From Begonia masoniana (taxonomy: Eukaryota; Streptophyta; Magnoliopsida; Cucurbitales; Begoniaceae), in assembly GCA_022432975.1 (NCBI GenBank), contig CM039510.1, positions 33,784,454 through 33,848,453 on the forward strand: a stretch of 64,000 bases of DNA. Reading direction: 5' to 3'. Numbering within the stretch: position 1 is the stretch's first letter; every line of letters begins with the position of its first letter. Positions 39,330-51,986 of this stretch are shown here, in pieces. The notes beneath the pieces are model-generated. The model did not search any database and had not been told where the DNA came from. It saw only the letters and a program-made list of their open reading frames with translations. Made by a program: the position numbers and the translations under genes.

Positions 39330-41600
39330 GTCTCAAATTTGAATAAATCCACTGCATTAATAAGCACGTAAATAATTTGCACACATGTTAGTTTTCGCTT
39401 AATCGTCCATAAGTTAAACTTTCTTACTCTTCTAACTTGGCCTTATGTTCGGGCTTCCCCGACTTAAGCCTAACTCAAGTCCCTCAATTCTCTAATGAAG
39501 CGACCTAAAAGTCTTCTCCCATCGAAGTTTCTCTCAGACATCATTCTAGATAGCATCCGCGTCCAAGTTTCCTAGCATTAGTTAGATCGAATATCGCCTA
39601 AAATTTCTTCTCACCCCTGGGCTGTAACCCAAACTTAAACATGGTTTCATCGACACCGTCCACAGTCGGTATGTATACCAACTAAAATTACATTAACCTC
39701 CTTACCATATTCCTTACTTTCAATTGGCCTCTACCAAAATTGTCTCTTATCCTCAATCCTCGAAATAACTTCAACTCTTCGAATTGAGTTCATTTAGTTT
39801 CTAACTTACTTATTCCCGTGTCTATCGAATACATACCTAACCAGTTCACGCTCGCAAAGCCCTCTCCAATTATTATACCAACGCTAATCTCAATTACACT
39901 ACGACTCTTTCCACCTATCTGGTGTACAACAATTTCTACATATATCGGAGCTGTAAACTAAACTTGTGTAGAAATTCGTTGGCCTTAACCCTAGTCACCC
40001 GAGCATACATTTTCCTAGTAAGAAACTTCCCCGTCAACAGTATTCAAATTGTACACTTCTTTGGGCACCTCGCGGATCTTAATAAAATTCTCAACCAAAA
40101 TTCAAATCTCTAAATTTCACAAACCATCTTATCGAGACCACCCGTGGTCTCGACTTGTCAAATATGAGTCAAACCTCTGAAATTGCGAATTTCACAATTC
40201 GTGCGGCACTAACCACAGAGTTAAACTTGTAATCTTAACTCTTCATTGAATTTAACAATCTCTCGCACTTATCTCAAATGTCACACACAGACTTCTCTCA
40301 AGTTACCCGATGGTCTATATCCTTTTGTTCCTTCTAGTCGGATTCTAATTATTCCTCTCGACTCTCGTGCAATGACTCATCCCGCAGTCTTCTTGTTTAT
40401 AAACTTGTCGCAGATAAGTTTACGCCTTTATCCCAACTCTCCTCAAATTTTCAAATTTTAACCCTCCTAGTCCCTCGAACATTGACGTTTCTACCTCCTG
40501 ACCAGAGGTAAGCTTCAGGTTGTGATCCTTAACTTGAACTGTAATAACTATAGGCCCATAATTTTTTTTGCCAAAAGAATTTGCAATTTCTTAAGTATGT
40601 ATCTCCAAATAATGATCTCTCAATTCACATATTCGAATATAACTTTATACCTGACCTTGTCAACTTAATTCTAACTTCATATGTTTTCAACATAAAAATT
40701 TCTCCATTACTATTCATTCGTCTAAGTTCCTCCATCAACTTCTATTAATATCACCATCATTTTATCCGGATGACCCCCAAAGATGGAAACACGCATTCTG
40801 GTCCTCCAGCTTCCCTTCCCAAGGATTAGTTTTCTGAGTAACGATCAATCTAATTACTCACTTTAATCACCTAACTCATTTAACATCTCTTTTTAATTTA
40901 AGGTGTTAAACCATTCTTCGATTAGTCCAATTCTTATGTTTTAGTCCCACATTTCTCGATCGGGTAGTACCAATGCTCCGACACGTCTAAGTTTTATTCG
41001 TCCCTTACTGCCCTCGAAATTTACCAACATCCTAACTCCGAGTCGATCCATTTATTTTCTCCACGAGTATTGGCTAGTACGAACGCGCCTAAGCTGCACC
41101 TAAATCTTTCGTCCATAATTCAGTATTGATCAATACATTCCCCAAAATTTCTAAGTAAAAATCGCTTCTCCTTTGAATATCATTTTCGTTTAATTACCTT
41201 CAACCTCACGCGGATCTAAATTACACGAGTTCTTATTAGGTCCTCTATTCACTTAGATGTACTATTATATTTTGACAATCTAAGGTATTCCTCAATAAAT
41301 CTTACATCTAAGCTTCAAATTTCTCTATGAAGCACCATATTCTAAAACTCCGAGGGTTTGTCAACTAGGGTCATATTCTAAGTGTGCAACTTCTTGTGAT
41401 TAGGTCTGGTTAATCCTACTACCACATAACTCTCTTTCTATAAGGCCTATATGGTCTCGCATCTATCTACTGCCTTATCATCGAGATTCACTTAAGAACT
41501 TTTCTTACCCACCTTCTACCATTTTCTTACCTCTCTGTTTTCAAACCTACTCCTATCTATTATCTGACTATTACTTTCGAATTCTTAATCTATACTACAT
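39330..41600 (-). other. Internal region of element A, no legible pol
   Basis: C/T-rich on plus with short frames only. It lies where pol should be in element A. I could not read RT, RNase H or integrase motifs in any frame, so it is either extremely decayed or an unrelated non-coding filler as in LARD-type elements. Confidence 0.45.
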
Positions 41601-41619
41601 CTCTATTCTAATACTATTA

Positions 41620-42100
41620 ATTATTGAAATAAAACTCTACTTGAAACGGCTGAAGGTTGGGCATTTTCTTTTTCTCCGGTCAAGGCAAGCATCGTTAGTG
41701 TAACATTTTTCTGATTCCTGCCTGATCGGTCCTTGCCTGGCTTTGGGCAGTCCTTGACATAGTGGCCCATCACTCCACATCGAAAGCACTTACCTGTGCC
41801 TAATCTACAATTGCCATAGTGCTCCTTCTGGCATTCAGGACATAGAGGTCTTCGATAAGTTCTTCGTACGCGCTTTCGTCGGCTTTGTTTGATTTCTTCC
41901 TTGCACATCCTCTTCATACCGTGGTTATTGGGAGTGGCCACCCCTTGGGTCCTTGGGTCACCTCGGTTTGTCAATATCTTGAGCTGACGAAATTGCCTAT
42001 CTATAAGCTGAGCTTGTCAGTCTATATGTTGGGCCTGACGATCGAGTAAATTCTTCAGCCCATCCCAGGCTTCGTCCTTAACATCTCTACCACGGACCAT
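41620..42100 (-). pseudogene. Truncated gag of element A
   Basis: Minus strand. It starts at ATG 42098-42100 with MVRGRDVKDEAWDGLKNLLD, resembling the MVRG start of chromovirus C gag, meets a stop near 42018, then continues without the central Gag domain to a CCHC knuckle CFRCGVMGHYVKDC at 41748-41789. An internal deletion of most of Gag is inferred. It lies just inside the primer site. Confidence 0.75.
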
Positions 42101-42245
42101 TTTATATCTCCTATAAAGGTTAACATAAATAATCCTAAGAAATGAAAACAAGAAAATAGAATAAAATAAAACATACTTACAGTTGAGGAAGGATGTCCGC
42201 GTAGTGGCTGTGCAGTCGAGCAGTCTACAAAACCGATTTTAAAAT

Positions 42246-42263
42246 CTGGGGGCTCTGATACCA
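42246..42263 (-). promoter_or_regulatory. Primer binding site of element A
   Basis: On minus TGGTATCAGAGC followed by CCCCAG, four bases from the 5' LTR end. Complementary to initiator tRNA-Met. Confidence 0.92.
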
Positions 42264-42267
42264 TAAC

Positions 42268-44773
42268 TGTAGTGACCCTAATATTGTTCCTAATTTTTAC
42301 CGTATTTATTTATTATTTTTTTATCCTGAGATACATTTTATTACGATCAAACGAAAATCATTTTTTTTAAAGCATTCGAGCGGAATCTGAATTGAAATCG
42401 AAATCATTATAGTCGTTTAGAAAACCGTTTAAAACAAACCTTAAAACCAATTAAATAAACAATAAAAACATATAAAACAATTGAAGCGGTGGAAACAGAC
42501 AAAACATGGGCAAAAAGGGACAATCGTCCCCTATATGCAGGGGCGATCAATCGCCCAAAACAGGCAATCGATCGGCCTTCGGCGATCGCATAACATTGCC
42601 CAGCGATTGCCTCTGAGGCGATCCCTGGGCGCGCGACCAAGGAGGGGGGCGATCGATCGCCCCAAAACGGGCGATCAATCGCCAAGCTCTCTGGAATTTT
42701 TCTAGAGAGCTCGGCTCCCACTTTTCCTTTTCTTCCTTCTTCTTCCCTGCATACCAACTTAAACACCTAACCATTTTTCTTCCTTAATTACTACTAACTC
42801 CACATACACCTTCACAATACCATTTGACATCAAATCACCAATACTCCTACGTCCTCCATAATCTCACTCAAAACCGACTCGAGATGCATTTAACACGAAA
42901 TACGTTTTCACGAAAACAAACTGCGAGGATATGTTTAAAAACCGAACATATCCCTATTACAAAACATTTACAAAACAAGTTTCTGAAACGTTTAAAAACT
43001 TCAAAACATAAACCTATCAACTAGTCCAGATCCAAACATCCTATAATGTTCTATCTATACAAATATTTTCCTTAAATATTTTCTATAAAAAATAACCCAA
43101 AATACCTACATACGTCCCCACGGGTCATGAAACGCCTCGACTGCGCCAGCACACTCCCGCGATCATTCTTCTTCAACTGGACTCATGCTTCAGGAAGAGG
43201 AATGTCGTCCTCACTTGTTTCGATATCACCTACATCATACAGACACACTATGAGTTAAAGGCTCAGTAAGTTTCGTAAATGCAATGCATGCTATGCGTAT
43301 GAGTTTCAAAAATCATGCAACATTTTCTTATCATTACATCGCAGACAGAATGTCACCGAGGTCTCAGCCTATTAGATGGAGAGGACACATCCCGCGGTTA
43401 GACTGTCCTCTTCACCTAACGGAGGGGGGGGGGGGGGGTACACGCTTACATCTATAAACAGCCGTGCCTGAGCCCCACCTCGCTTGACCAGATAATAGAT
43501 TACGTAGATTCATTTCGTTCGTTCATTTCATTTTCTTAAACACGTGCAGAAATCCGTTTTCATGCTTTTTTAAAATTCGTGATGCATGAGCAGATAAATG
43601 CCTAAAGTAAACATACATCATAAGTACCATCAAGACAATAAAAGTAATTAAAAGCATATCCTACAAAAGAACTAATCCTAACTACCCAACCAAAGCATTT
43701 AAACAAATAAATCATCAAAGATCCTCGACGCGACCTCGATGTACGGTGTAGGCCAATCAGCCACAGTAAGTCACGAGAACTTACCTCGTCTCCGTTGCAA
43801 TCCAAGCTCCGTCCACGAGCTTTGATCACCTAAGGCAATTTCGCAACATTGTCGTTAAAACGAGTTTAAACTATTAAACGTCCAAATTAATGAAATCCTT
43901 AACTAAAGAAATCTCCTAAAAATTCTAACTTAACTCAATGAGGTATTTTATGCAACAATTAACGCTCGATACCTCGAACCACTATTAACGAGTTTTCCCT
44001 AAAACTCAAAAATTCGTCAATCTCTAATATTCGTCCTAAATCGATTAACTTCGTCCAATAACGCTCAATACGTTCATCATATTCACAACTACGACAAACC
44101 TATAAATTTCAAACCCTAAATTACATTTTTAACAAAACCCTAAACGAAACCCTAATCGTTTAAACTCGTAAAAATCAAAATAAACTTTCCTAAAACCTTA
44201 GAATCATACCTAGGGTTGGGATTGGAGAAGAAATCGCGAAGAATCGAGACGATCGGAGAGGAGATCGGTCGCCAGCGTGAGGAATCGCCGTGAGAGGCGA
44301 TGAAAATCGCCTGGAGAGAGAGAGAGAAGAAATGGAGTTCGCGTGGAGTGTTGCTGGAGAAGAAGACTTGTGATTTTTATTAAATTTTTTCTTGACAATT
44401 TACCATTTTACCCTTCCTTTGATTTTTTATTCGTTTCGTTTTTCGTTTCGTTAATTATCTAACGATTTGGTTTCTCCAAATTTCTTTATTTCGCCAATAA
44501 ATCCAACTTATTACTAGGGTCCTTTTAAAACTGTCCTTTCGCAAAACGGACCTCAGTTTACTATTTTTACTAAAACGTCCTTTATATTACGAGAAACGTA
44601 ATTCTCGTAATTTAGTGTTATAACTTCTAAAATTCTTGGAATTTTCTTAAAATCCCTATTAATAATTAGGATTCTAGTGAAGCTCTCTTTTCGCAAAACA
44701 GACGTAAATGGACATATTTACGAAAATACCATTATATATTGAAATTACAAAATCCCGTAAAGCCGGGTGTTCA
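42268..44773 (-). repeat. 5' LTR of element A
   Basis: Nearly colinear with 31901-34361. It carries an extra ~44 bp in the CGATCG module near 42548-42590 and a G run of about 17 at 43423-43439 where the other LTR has a broken run. Exon-like blocks are conserved (exon 3 at 43183-43229, exon 2 at 43785-43829). Confidence 0.9.
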
Positions 44774-44778
44774 CACTA

Positions 44779-45657
44779 CTTGACCCATATTTGGATCCAC
44801 TACTTAGCCCACATTTGGAGGTACACTTGGCCCATGCTTGGACACATCACTCGGCCCACATGTAGGAGGCAATACCATCACCACTCGACCCATCGAGAAC
44901 CAACCCAAAGAAAGCCCAAGTTTGAATTTTCAACTTTGCAAGGACAGCAAGTAGTGGCATCATGGATTGATGACATGGCACAACACCTTCTCTTAGATCA
45001 TTTTTAGGGTGGCCTTTTCCTCCACCATTGGATTGCTCACTCATGGATGCATCTTGGCCATCCATCCTCTTTTCATCCCACGGCCCTCCGTCATTCCCTC
45101 TTATAGAAACTCTAGGCTCCACCTTAGGTCTATATAATGCATGCATATTGTAGTAGTTAAAAACTATTTTGCCAAATTTGAATAGAATTTTGTATTCCTT
45201 TTGAGCATTGCTCTTGGAGTCCACAGTTTGTGCCAAAACCGTGAAGAAGTGAAATCTCCATTGATATCCAAGCCTAAAGGTGCTTGAATATTCTTACCCT
45301 TCTTCTTCCTCTCTCTTTGGAGAGCATATAGGTTGAAGAAGGCAAACCTTCTCCAAGGTGTTGGTGTTTCCTTTGGGAAAACACTTTTACCTCAAAGAAA
45401 AATATAAGATAGCTTTGGGGGCTTCTAAGGGGCTATCATTCACCACAATTTTTTATCCATTTTCGTTCATTTTTTCACGTTGTCATTGTCACAACTTTTC
45501 TTTCTCACATACTCTTCTACATTTCATCTTTTTATTGCATTTTATTTCGACCTCATCTTCATCCTCATTTTTGCATAGATCCAAGAGCACACTATCACCC
45601 GAGCACCTTTAGTTCTTTGTGAGTTTTGAGCTAACTCTTTTTGGGCTTGGCTCATCA
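44779..45657 (+). repeat. Element B 5' LTR, second part
   Basis: Completes the LTR broken by element A and ends GGCTTGGCTCATCA just before the primer site. Confidence 0.9.
45131..45137 (+). promoter_or_regulatory. TATA box in element B 5' LTR
   Basis: TATATAA followed by TGCATGC, conserved in the 3' LTR at 50501-50507. It is placed mid-LTR as expected for a U3 promoter; transcription would start about 30 nt downstream. Confidence 0.6.
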
Positions 45658-45659
45658 AG

Positions 45660-45677
45660 TGGTATAAGAGCTTGGGG
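45660..45677 (+). promoter_or_regulatory. Primer binding site of element B
   Basis: TGGTATAAGAGC, one base different from the initiator tRNA-Met complement, two bases after the LTR end. Confidence 0.8.
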
Positions 45678-45679
45678 CT

Positions 45680-47160
45680 TCCCCTAAGCATTTTAATTGC
45701 AAAAAAATATTTTCATTTTGGCTAAAATCAGACTTCAAAGTGTGAACAAAATCGGGTGAAGAAAGGCACATTTAGTTTTCCATAAAAACTCATTTTCAAA
45801 GTTACTGTTCCATTGCTTTAAAACTGATTTTTTTTCTCAACTTCTTTTTTTTTAGCTCTTTCTCTTTATAATTTCATCATCTAACAATCTCTAGTTGATC
45901 ATTTTGCAGGATAATGATAGTCAATTGAGGTTTTTGGTTGCAGGATAATGATAGTCTACCCCCACTCTTGGTTTTGTTCCTTCTACGTCTAATCTGTTTT
46001 CTTTTATATTTTCATTCTGTAGTTTACTTTCCAGCACCTTAAGTCATCATATAATCATCTTAAGTATTAATATAAATAACCTATTTAGGAGTTGTGGCAT
46101 TTAAATCAAGATTGAAATTGATTTTGTGCAAGATTGTGAGAAACCCATTTTAGCTGATTTAAACTTTGCTTGTTTGGTGTTATATTGTGCTACTTTTGAT
46201 TATATGTTTGTTCTAACTTTAATATTGGTATAATCTGAATGTTATTTGGCTGTCCATGTGAAAAAGAAATTGGTTGCTTGACTATACAAATTAACCGGTC
46301 ATTACATTGTATTTAAGTGCACATAGGGTGTTTGATTAAAAGCCTCAACAGAACTTGTCACATCAAATTTTCGTGTATTGACTTAATTTGTCTTTTTAGC
46401 ACCTTAATGTCATATTATATGGATGTTATAACTTGTCTACTTAGTTGATAAGCCAATAGAAGTATTATTGCATTAAGTTATTGAAACAAGTTGAATAAAA
46501 AAAATTCTGCTTGCTTGGCCGAGGGATACACTTTTAGCACTTTAAATCCATCAACTTAATTGCATAATCTTTGCCATAATTGAATCATATTATCTTGTAC
46601 TAAAGTTGTATCATCTAACTAAAGCTTAAAGTCATCAAATTTGGTGGAAAATAATATATTTTGAGGTTGCTAAAAATGATTTCCAAAAACTATTTTTTTT
46701 TAACAAACAAATTTTTGAGAATAATAAACACTTAAAATCAACCAAGTTATTGCATGAATTTTGTCTTAATAATGATACATTGATTGAGTACTAAAGTTAT
46801 TAGACCTAAATCTTGCATAAAGTCATCAACTTGAGTGTTTATTAATCTATTTTTGAATTGCATACAAGGTGTTTGTTAAAATTCATCAATGAATTTTATG
46901 CTTTGTTTATGTTTTTTTATTTATAGTCTTGTTATTGTCTTTAGTTTTATCTAAGCGTTCCTAAGATCCTAATAGATAATCACATCCCTTATTTCCCCTA
47001 AAGTAATCAACTTAAAAAAAATTAAATTAAAAATTAAAATTTCGAAATTCAAATTAAGAGTTTCCCTCTAAAATTCCTAAGACTTAAAATTAACACCTTT
47101 CAAGGTCTAAACTTTAAGAAATGAAAACTTTTAAATTAATTGATTGTTTCTAATATTTAG
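45680..47160 (+). other. Long A/T-rich leader of element B
   Basis: About 1.5 kb with no open frame and no recognisable motif between the primer site and gag. A duplicated GCAGGATAATGATAGTC occurs near 45907 and 45941. Confidence 0.6.
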
Positions 47161-47162
47161 TA

Positions 47163-47500
47163 ATGAGGATGAAACGTAGTAGAACTGATTATGGGAAGCC
47201 TCATGATTTTTCTTTGCCTACGTTTAGTGGACGTTCAACGGATTTTTATGATTGGTTGGATGAGGTAGAGGAATTGTTTGAGTATTATGAGTTTTCGGAT
47301 AAAAAGAGAATCAAACTAACCTCTTCGATTCTCACTGGAGATGCAAGTTTATGGTGAGAAGAAATTAAGATAAAAGAGAGGACGAAGGGAAAAATTTGCA
47401 CTAAGAGGTTAATGAAGAGACTATTGGAAAAAGACTTTGCTCCTAAATACTACAAGACAGTGCATACCTCTAGAGATTTTTCAAGATCACCTAACCATAG
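47163..47500 (+). pseudogene. Gag remnant of element B
   Basis: ATG at 47163. It reads DFSLPTFSGRSTDFYDWLDE, EELFEYYEFSDKKRIKLTSS and GDASLW, then a TGA where a second Trp codon would be expected (47355-47357), and continues EEIKIKERTKGKIC to about 47470. This matches the N-terminal part of the plant retrotransposon Gag domain. No zinc knuckle was found downstream. Confidence 0.75.
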
Positions 47501-47544
47501 TGAATCATCACTTCCCTAAAACAAATCATCATTAACCTAGAATA

Positions 47545-48184
47545 AATCCTTAGTAAAAACTTTTTTAGTAAAAATAAGGATGTCAAGATTGTAGAAGAAC
47601 CTCATAGCCTAAAAGAAATACTAGAGGAAGAGGTATTAGAGGGAGATGAGGTTAGTGAAGGATTCCTAAGTGAGGAGGGATATGAGTCTCTAGAGGAAGA
47701 GATATGTTATCTCGAGGATGACCCATTGCTTGAATTGATTGAAGTAATGGGAAAAGAAGAAAAATTGCACCATGAATCAGTTGAACAAAGGGTTGAAATT
47801 TTAGAAGAAAGTTTTAAAGAATCCCCTACTCCTAGCGGTTTCATCAATGATTTTGGGATTGTGGATCTATTTGAAAAAATAATCTTTGAGTATAAAATTG
47901 AACTAGTGGTAGAATCTAGTGAACCTCAAGGGAAAGAGTCCAAACTTGAGGAATCCAAACTTTTAATAGTCAAAGAAGAGAAAAGCAAGAAAGATCTTCT
48001 CCTATACAAGCACAGTTTAGAGTCATACATGCCCCAAGAAGAGCACCCCAAATCAAGTGGTATGATAACTCCTTTTATGAGGAGGTGCCCACACCATGAC
48101 CCTCCACTATTCATTATCAAGTTTTTCCCTATCAAGGCAAGAGGAATTTTAGTGGAGAAAGCATCTTTGGGATTGATAATATGA
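47545..48184 (+). CDS. Unknown acidic reading frame of element B
   Basis: An open frame runs from about 47545 to a stop at 48184. It is rich in Glu and Lys (for example LEEEVLEGDEVSEGFLSEEG) and then reads PSGFINDFGIVDLFEKIIF. No family was recognised and no clear ATG opens it, so it may be a continuation of a broken gag-derived polyprotein. A second frame, 48181-48423, begins MIISPMYFAQIDDVKINLTL and overlaps its end. Together they occupy the place of pol in this non-autonomous element. Confidence 0.4.
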
Positions 48185-48773
48185 TAATTAGCCCAATGTA
48201 TTTTGCCCAAATTGATGATGTTAAGATAAATTTAACCCTCCATCAATCTTTGGAGACCTCCATCCCTTCTAGAGGATCTTCAAGAAAGTTAACTTTTACT
48301 ATGGGACCTATAACCAACGAAGCCGTTATCTTTAAAGGAGTTAGTCCAACCCACATCATGACTACACCCAATAAATTCTTCAAGTCCTCTTATACACAAT
48401 TAGGTGAGCAACCAAAGAAATAATTTTTCCATGTGATTTTCACAAATTTTACCATCGAACCAAAGAAAAAGGAATTGGTTGATTTGGAAACCAAAAGATA
48501 TCCACCCTCCGGCCATTTGATCACTTAGATTTTAAGAATTGGTTGTGTAAAATCCATAAAAATTAATAAAGATAAATTTTCAAATAATTTTTTTGCAAAT
48601 TTTAAGTGTAAATTTGATCCCGATTGTCCAAATTTTCAAAAAGTGGTGACGTACGAATTATTGGTAATTTATGACCCGTACAAAAAATTTAAGGAAATTA
48701 ATTAAAATTTTAAGTTGATCGTTTAACCTGGCGTTTATGTTAAGCCGCCTCTCGGGTCGTGACAGAAATTTAT

Positions 48774-48791
48774 TGGTATCAGAGCACAAGG
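48774..48791 (+). promoter_or_regulatory. Primer binding site of the TRIM
   Basis: TGGTATCAGAGC followed by ACAAGG, nine bases after the LTR end. Initiator tRNA-Met type. Confidence 0.9.
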
Positions 48792-49062
48792 TTTCATGAT
48801 CCTCTAAGTGACAAATGTTTGAGAACAAGTATGAGCAGTTAGTAGAATACAAGGAGTGGCTACGCAATGAAAAATGCTAATGTGGTACAATCTCATGTTT
48901 TGCTGAATTGTTGTAGTTCCCCATCGAGGAGATGAAGACTCCTTTTTTTTTAATACTCCGCTGGACAGAAGTTGCTTGGGAGCTTGAGTCCGGGCTGGCG
49001 GAGAGATACCCCTATCTTTTCTACGCTATGCAGTTTAGGCAAATTTCAGGGACGAAATTCAT

Positions 49063-49077
49063 AGAAAGGGGGAAAGA
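49063..49077 (+). promoter_or_regulatory. Polypurine tract of the TRIM
   Basis: AGAAAGGGGGAAAGA, directly before the 3' LTR. The preceding GGGACGAAATTC resembles the corresponding region of Ty3 elements. Confidence 0.85.
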
Positions 49078-49370
49078 TGTAAAATCCGCAAAAAAATTAA
49101 TAAAGATAAATTTTTGAATAAATTTTTCGTGAGTTTTAAGTGAAAATTTGAGTCTGATTGCCCAAATTTTCAGAAAGTGGTGACGTACAAATTATTGGTA
49201 ATTTATGACCCGTACAGAAAATTTAAGGAAATTAATTAAAATTTTAAGTTGATCGTTTAACCTGACGTTTCTGTTAGGCCCCCTCCTGGGTCGTCACAGG
49301 TTGGAGCCAAGAATATCTCAAGGTTCATTTGGATGTTGAGCCTGCATTTGTGGTCATAAAGTTAGAATGA

Positions 49371-49734
49371 TTAATTCTTTGGTCAAAGGAGTATAATGGA
49401 AACCGCGTGCTACCACGATTGGAATTTGACTACTTTGAAAACCTTCACTCCATCACCGAGCAAACGTCCTTCAAAGTAGCTCACGAATTCAATCATTCCA
49501 CCTTCACCAAAAAACTTTTTAGTAAGACCACCCGACCACCATATCAAGAAGACTATTGGTGGATGAGAGGCTTTCAACTCTATACGCTAATGGCAGACTA
49601 TACCCTCGATGCATTCAAATTCAAGCACTTAGAGAGTCTTGATGAAGCCATTGGACCAGAATTTGGAGGAGACAACTTCGAGAAGAAGTCAACCAATGGA
49701 TTTGAGGTCAAATCCTCAAATCACGCGGAGAGGA
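49371..49734 (+). CDS. Unknown reading frame at the 3' end of element B
   Basis: An open frame from about 49371 covers PRLEFDYFENLHSITEQTSF, PPYQEDYWWMRGFQLYTLMA and FKHLESLDEAIGPEFGG and ends just inside the 3' LTR region. It is unbroken for ~120 codons in an otherwise decayed element. No family was recognised and no ATG opens it. It may be the last coding part of the element. Confidence 0.35.
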
Positions 49735-51029
49735 TGACATGCCTAGTGGCTCAATCACTCGAATATCCAATAAAGGCCAAAACTTTAATAGTTCTCCTTA
49801 CTTATTACGTGTTTCTTTTGCAGGTGTTGATTCCGTTGAGGATGTGGCATGGGAGCCAAGCTTGATGGACATGGATCACCTCCCCCTTCACCTTCTGTCA
49901 TGGAGTACCTCCTTGGAGAGCTCGGATTACCATGAAGAAAACCCTCGAGCACCTGCTGGAGTAGCAGAAGCCAGAACTTGTCTTCCGGGGGACAAATCCA
50001 TGTAATTTTATTTTTTTTGTTATTTTCTTTTGGCAAACTCTTAGCCATTAGTTTTTGATCCATGCATTAGTTTTGTTACTTAGACTTAGTCACATGTTGG
50101 TGGCATGGTTTGAGGTTCACTACTTGTTCCACTACTTAGCCATATTATGAAGACTTATCTAGGCCCACTACTTGGCCCATATTTGGATTCACTACTCGGC
50201 CCACATTTGGACACATCACTCGGCCCACATGTAGGAGGCAATACCATCACCACTTGGCCCATGGAGAACCAACCCAAAGTAAACCCAAGTTTGAAGTTTC
50301 AACTTTGCAAGGACATCAAGTAGTTGCCTCATGGATTGATGACATGGCGCAACACCTTCTCTTGGATCATTTTTTGGGGTGGCATTTTCCTTCACCATTG
50401 GATTGCTCACTCATGGATGCATCTTGGACATCCATCCTCTTTTCATCCCATAGCCCTCCTTCATTCCCTCTTATGGAAACCTTAGCCTCCACCTTAGATC
50501 TATATAATGCATGCATATTGAAGTAGCTAAAAACCCTTTTGCCAAATTTGAATAGAAATTCGTTTTCCTTTTGAGCGTTGCTCAGAGTCCACGATTTGTG
50601 CCAAAACCATGAAGGAGTGAGATCTCCATTGATATCCAAGCCTAAAGGTGCTTGAATATCTCTTACCCTTCTTCTTCCTCTCTCTTTGGAGAGCATATAG
50701 GTTGAAGAAAGCAGACCTTCCCCAAGGTGGTTAGTGTTTCCTTTGAAAAAACACCTTTGCCTTAAAGCAAAACATAAGATAGCTTTGAAAGTCTCTAAGG
50801 GGCTATCCTTCACCATGATTTTTCATCCATTTTCATTCATTTTTTAACATTGTCATTGTAACGACTTTTCTTCCTCACACACTCGTCTACATTTCATATT
50901 TTTATTGCAATTCATTTTGAATTCATCTTCATCCTCATTTTTTGCACAAATCCAAGAGCACACTATCACCCGAGCACCTTTAGTTCTTTGTGGGTTTTGA
51001 GCTAACTATTTTTGGGGCTTGACTCATCA
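49735..51029 (+). repeat. 3' LTR of element B
   Basis: Unbroken copy, TGACATGCCTAG to GACTCATCA, preceded by a purine-rich CGGAGAGGA. Contains a TATA box at 50501. Confidence 0.92.
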
Positions 51030-51034
51030 CTTAT

Positions 51035-51981
51035 TTCTGACAGTTCATGGGTGAGTTCAATACATTGTGTACCCCATGAATGAGGAGATACTGTGGTTCT
51101 AAACAGTAACAATGAATTGATTCCAATTCGTTACATGTTCGAGAATATGCGTGGATTGCAAAAAATTGAACAAAGCCACCATGAAGGATCACTTTCCACT
51201 ACCTTTTATAGATTAGACATTGTCCAAATTGGTTTGGAAGGAGTTCTACTGTTTTTTGGATAGTTATTTAGAGTACAATTAGATTGCTATAGCACTAAAA
51301 GATCAAGAGAAGGCCACCTTCACCTGTCTTTATGGAACTTTTGCATTTAGGAGGATGTCATTTGAATCATGTAATGCACTAGCAACATTCTAGAGATGCA
51401 TGATGACTATATTTTCTAGCATGATGGAGCAAATCATGGAGATATTTATGGATGGCTACTTGATGATTGGTGATTTGTTTGTGGGATGTTTGCAGAATTT
51501 GGAGAAAGCCTTGTAAATATGTGAAGAAACCAACTTCACATTAAACTGAGAGAAATGCTACTCATGGTGCCTGAAAGAATTGATATTGTTCATAAAGTTT
51601 CAAAGAAGGGAATTGAGGTTGACAGAGCGAAAATAGAAGTAAGAAGTTACCACAACCCATTACCAATTAAGGAAATTAGAAGCTTTTTGGGACATGTTGG
51701 CTTCTCTAGAAGGTTCATCAAAGACGTTTCCAAAATTGCTCATTATTGGAGCAAAATATGAAGTTTGAATTCGATGAAGCTTGTTGTCCTGTGGTTACAG
51801 ATTTGAAAAACAGATTGATCACAACTTCAATTACCGTGGCACCAGATTGAAATCTACCTTTTGCACTTATGTGAAGTGTCACCAATCACATTGTTGGAGT
51901 GATTTTGTGTCAAAGAAAGAAAAATGTTTTTTTCATTCTACATGAAAGATTAAGATTAGTTATGCAATGTCACATAGGGTG
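51035..51981 (+). pseudogene. Athila-type reverse transcriptase remnant (continuation)
   Basis: Continues the frame interrupted at 31466. It reads SDSSWVSSIHCVPHE, NNELIPIRYM, YGTFAFRRMSF, MDGYLMIGD (where the family has a catalytic F-M-D-D motif) and VSKKGIEVDRAKIEV with IRSFLGHVGFSRRFIKD. Multiple stops and shifts are present and the second catalytic Asp is lost. It is cut by the SIRE-like LTR at 51987. This Athila element is the outermost host of the nest on this side. Confidence 0.82.
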
Positions 51982-51986
51982 TTTTG

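Larger units (their letters stand above)
48546..49298 (+). mobile_element. TRIM (miniature LTR retrotransposon) nested in element B
   Basis: Two direct repeats, 48546-48764 (219 bp) and 49078-49298 (221 bp), start TGTAAAATCC and end GGGTCGT(G/C)ACA. Perfect duplication GGTTG lies at 48541-48545 and 49299-49303. The internal part is only 313 bp, with a primer site TGGTATCAGAGC at 48774 and a purine tract AGAAAGGGGGAAAGA (49063-49077). There is no coding capacity. All the cis parts of an LTR retrotransposon are present without proteins, which defines a TRIM. Confidence 0.95.

Noticed and set aside
43421..43440. Run of about 17 G as a G-quadruplex signal
   Set aside because: The matching LTR has a broken shorter run, so this is most simply homopolymer slippage. 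No independent support.
44847..45236. Minus-strand frame of 129 codons, and the related one at 50367-50816
   Set aside because: Antisense to the LTRs of element B. Present in both LTRs only because the LTRs are copies.
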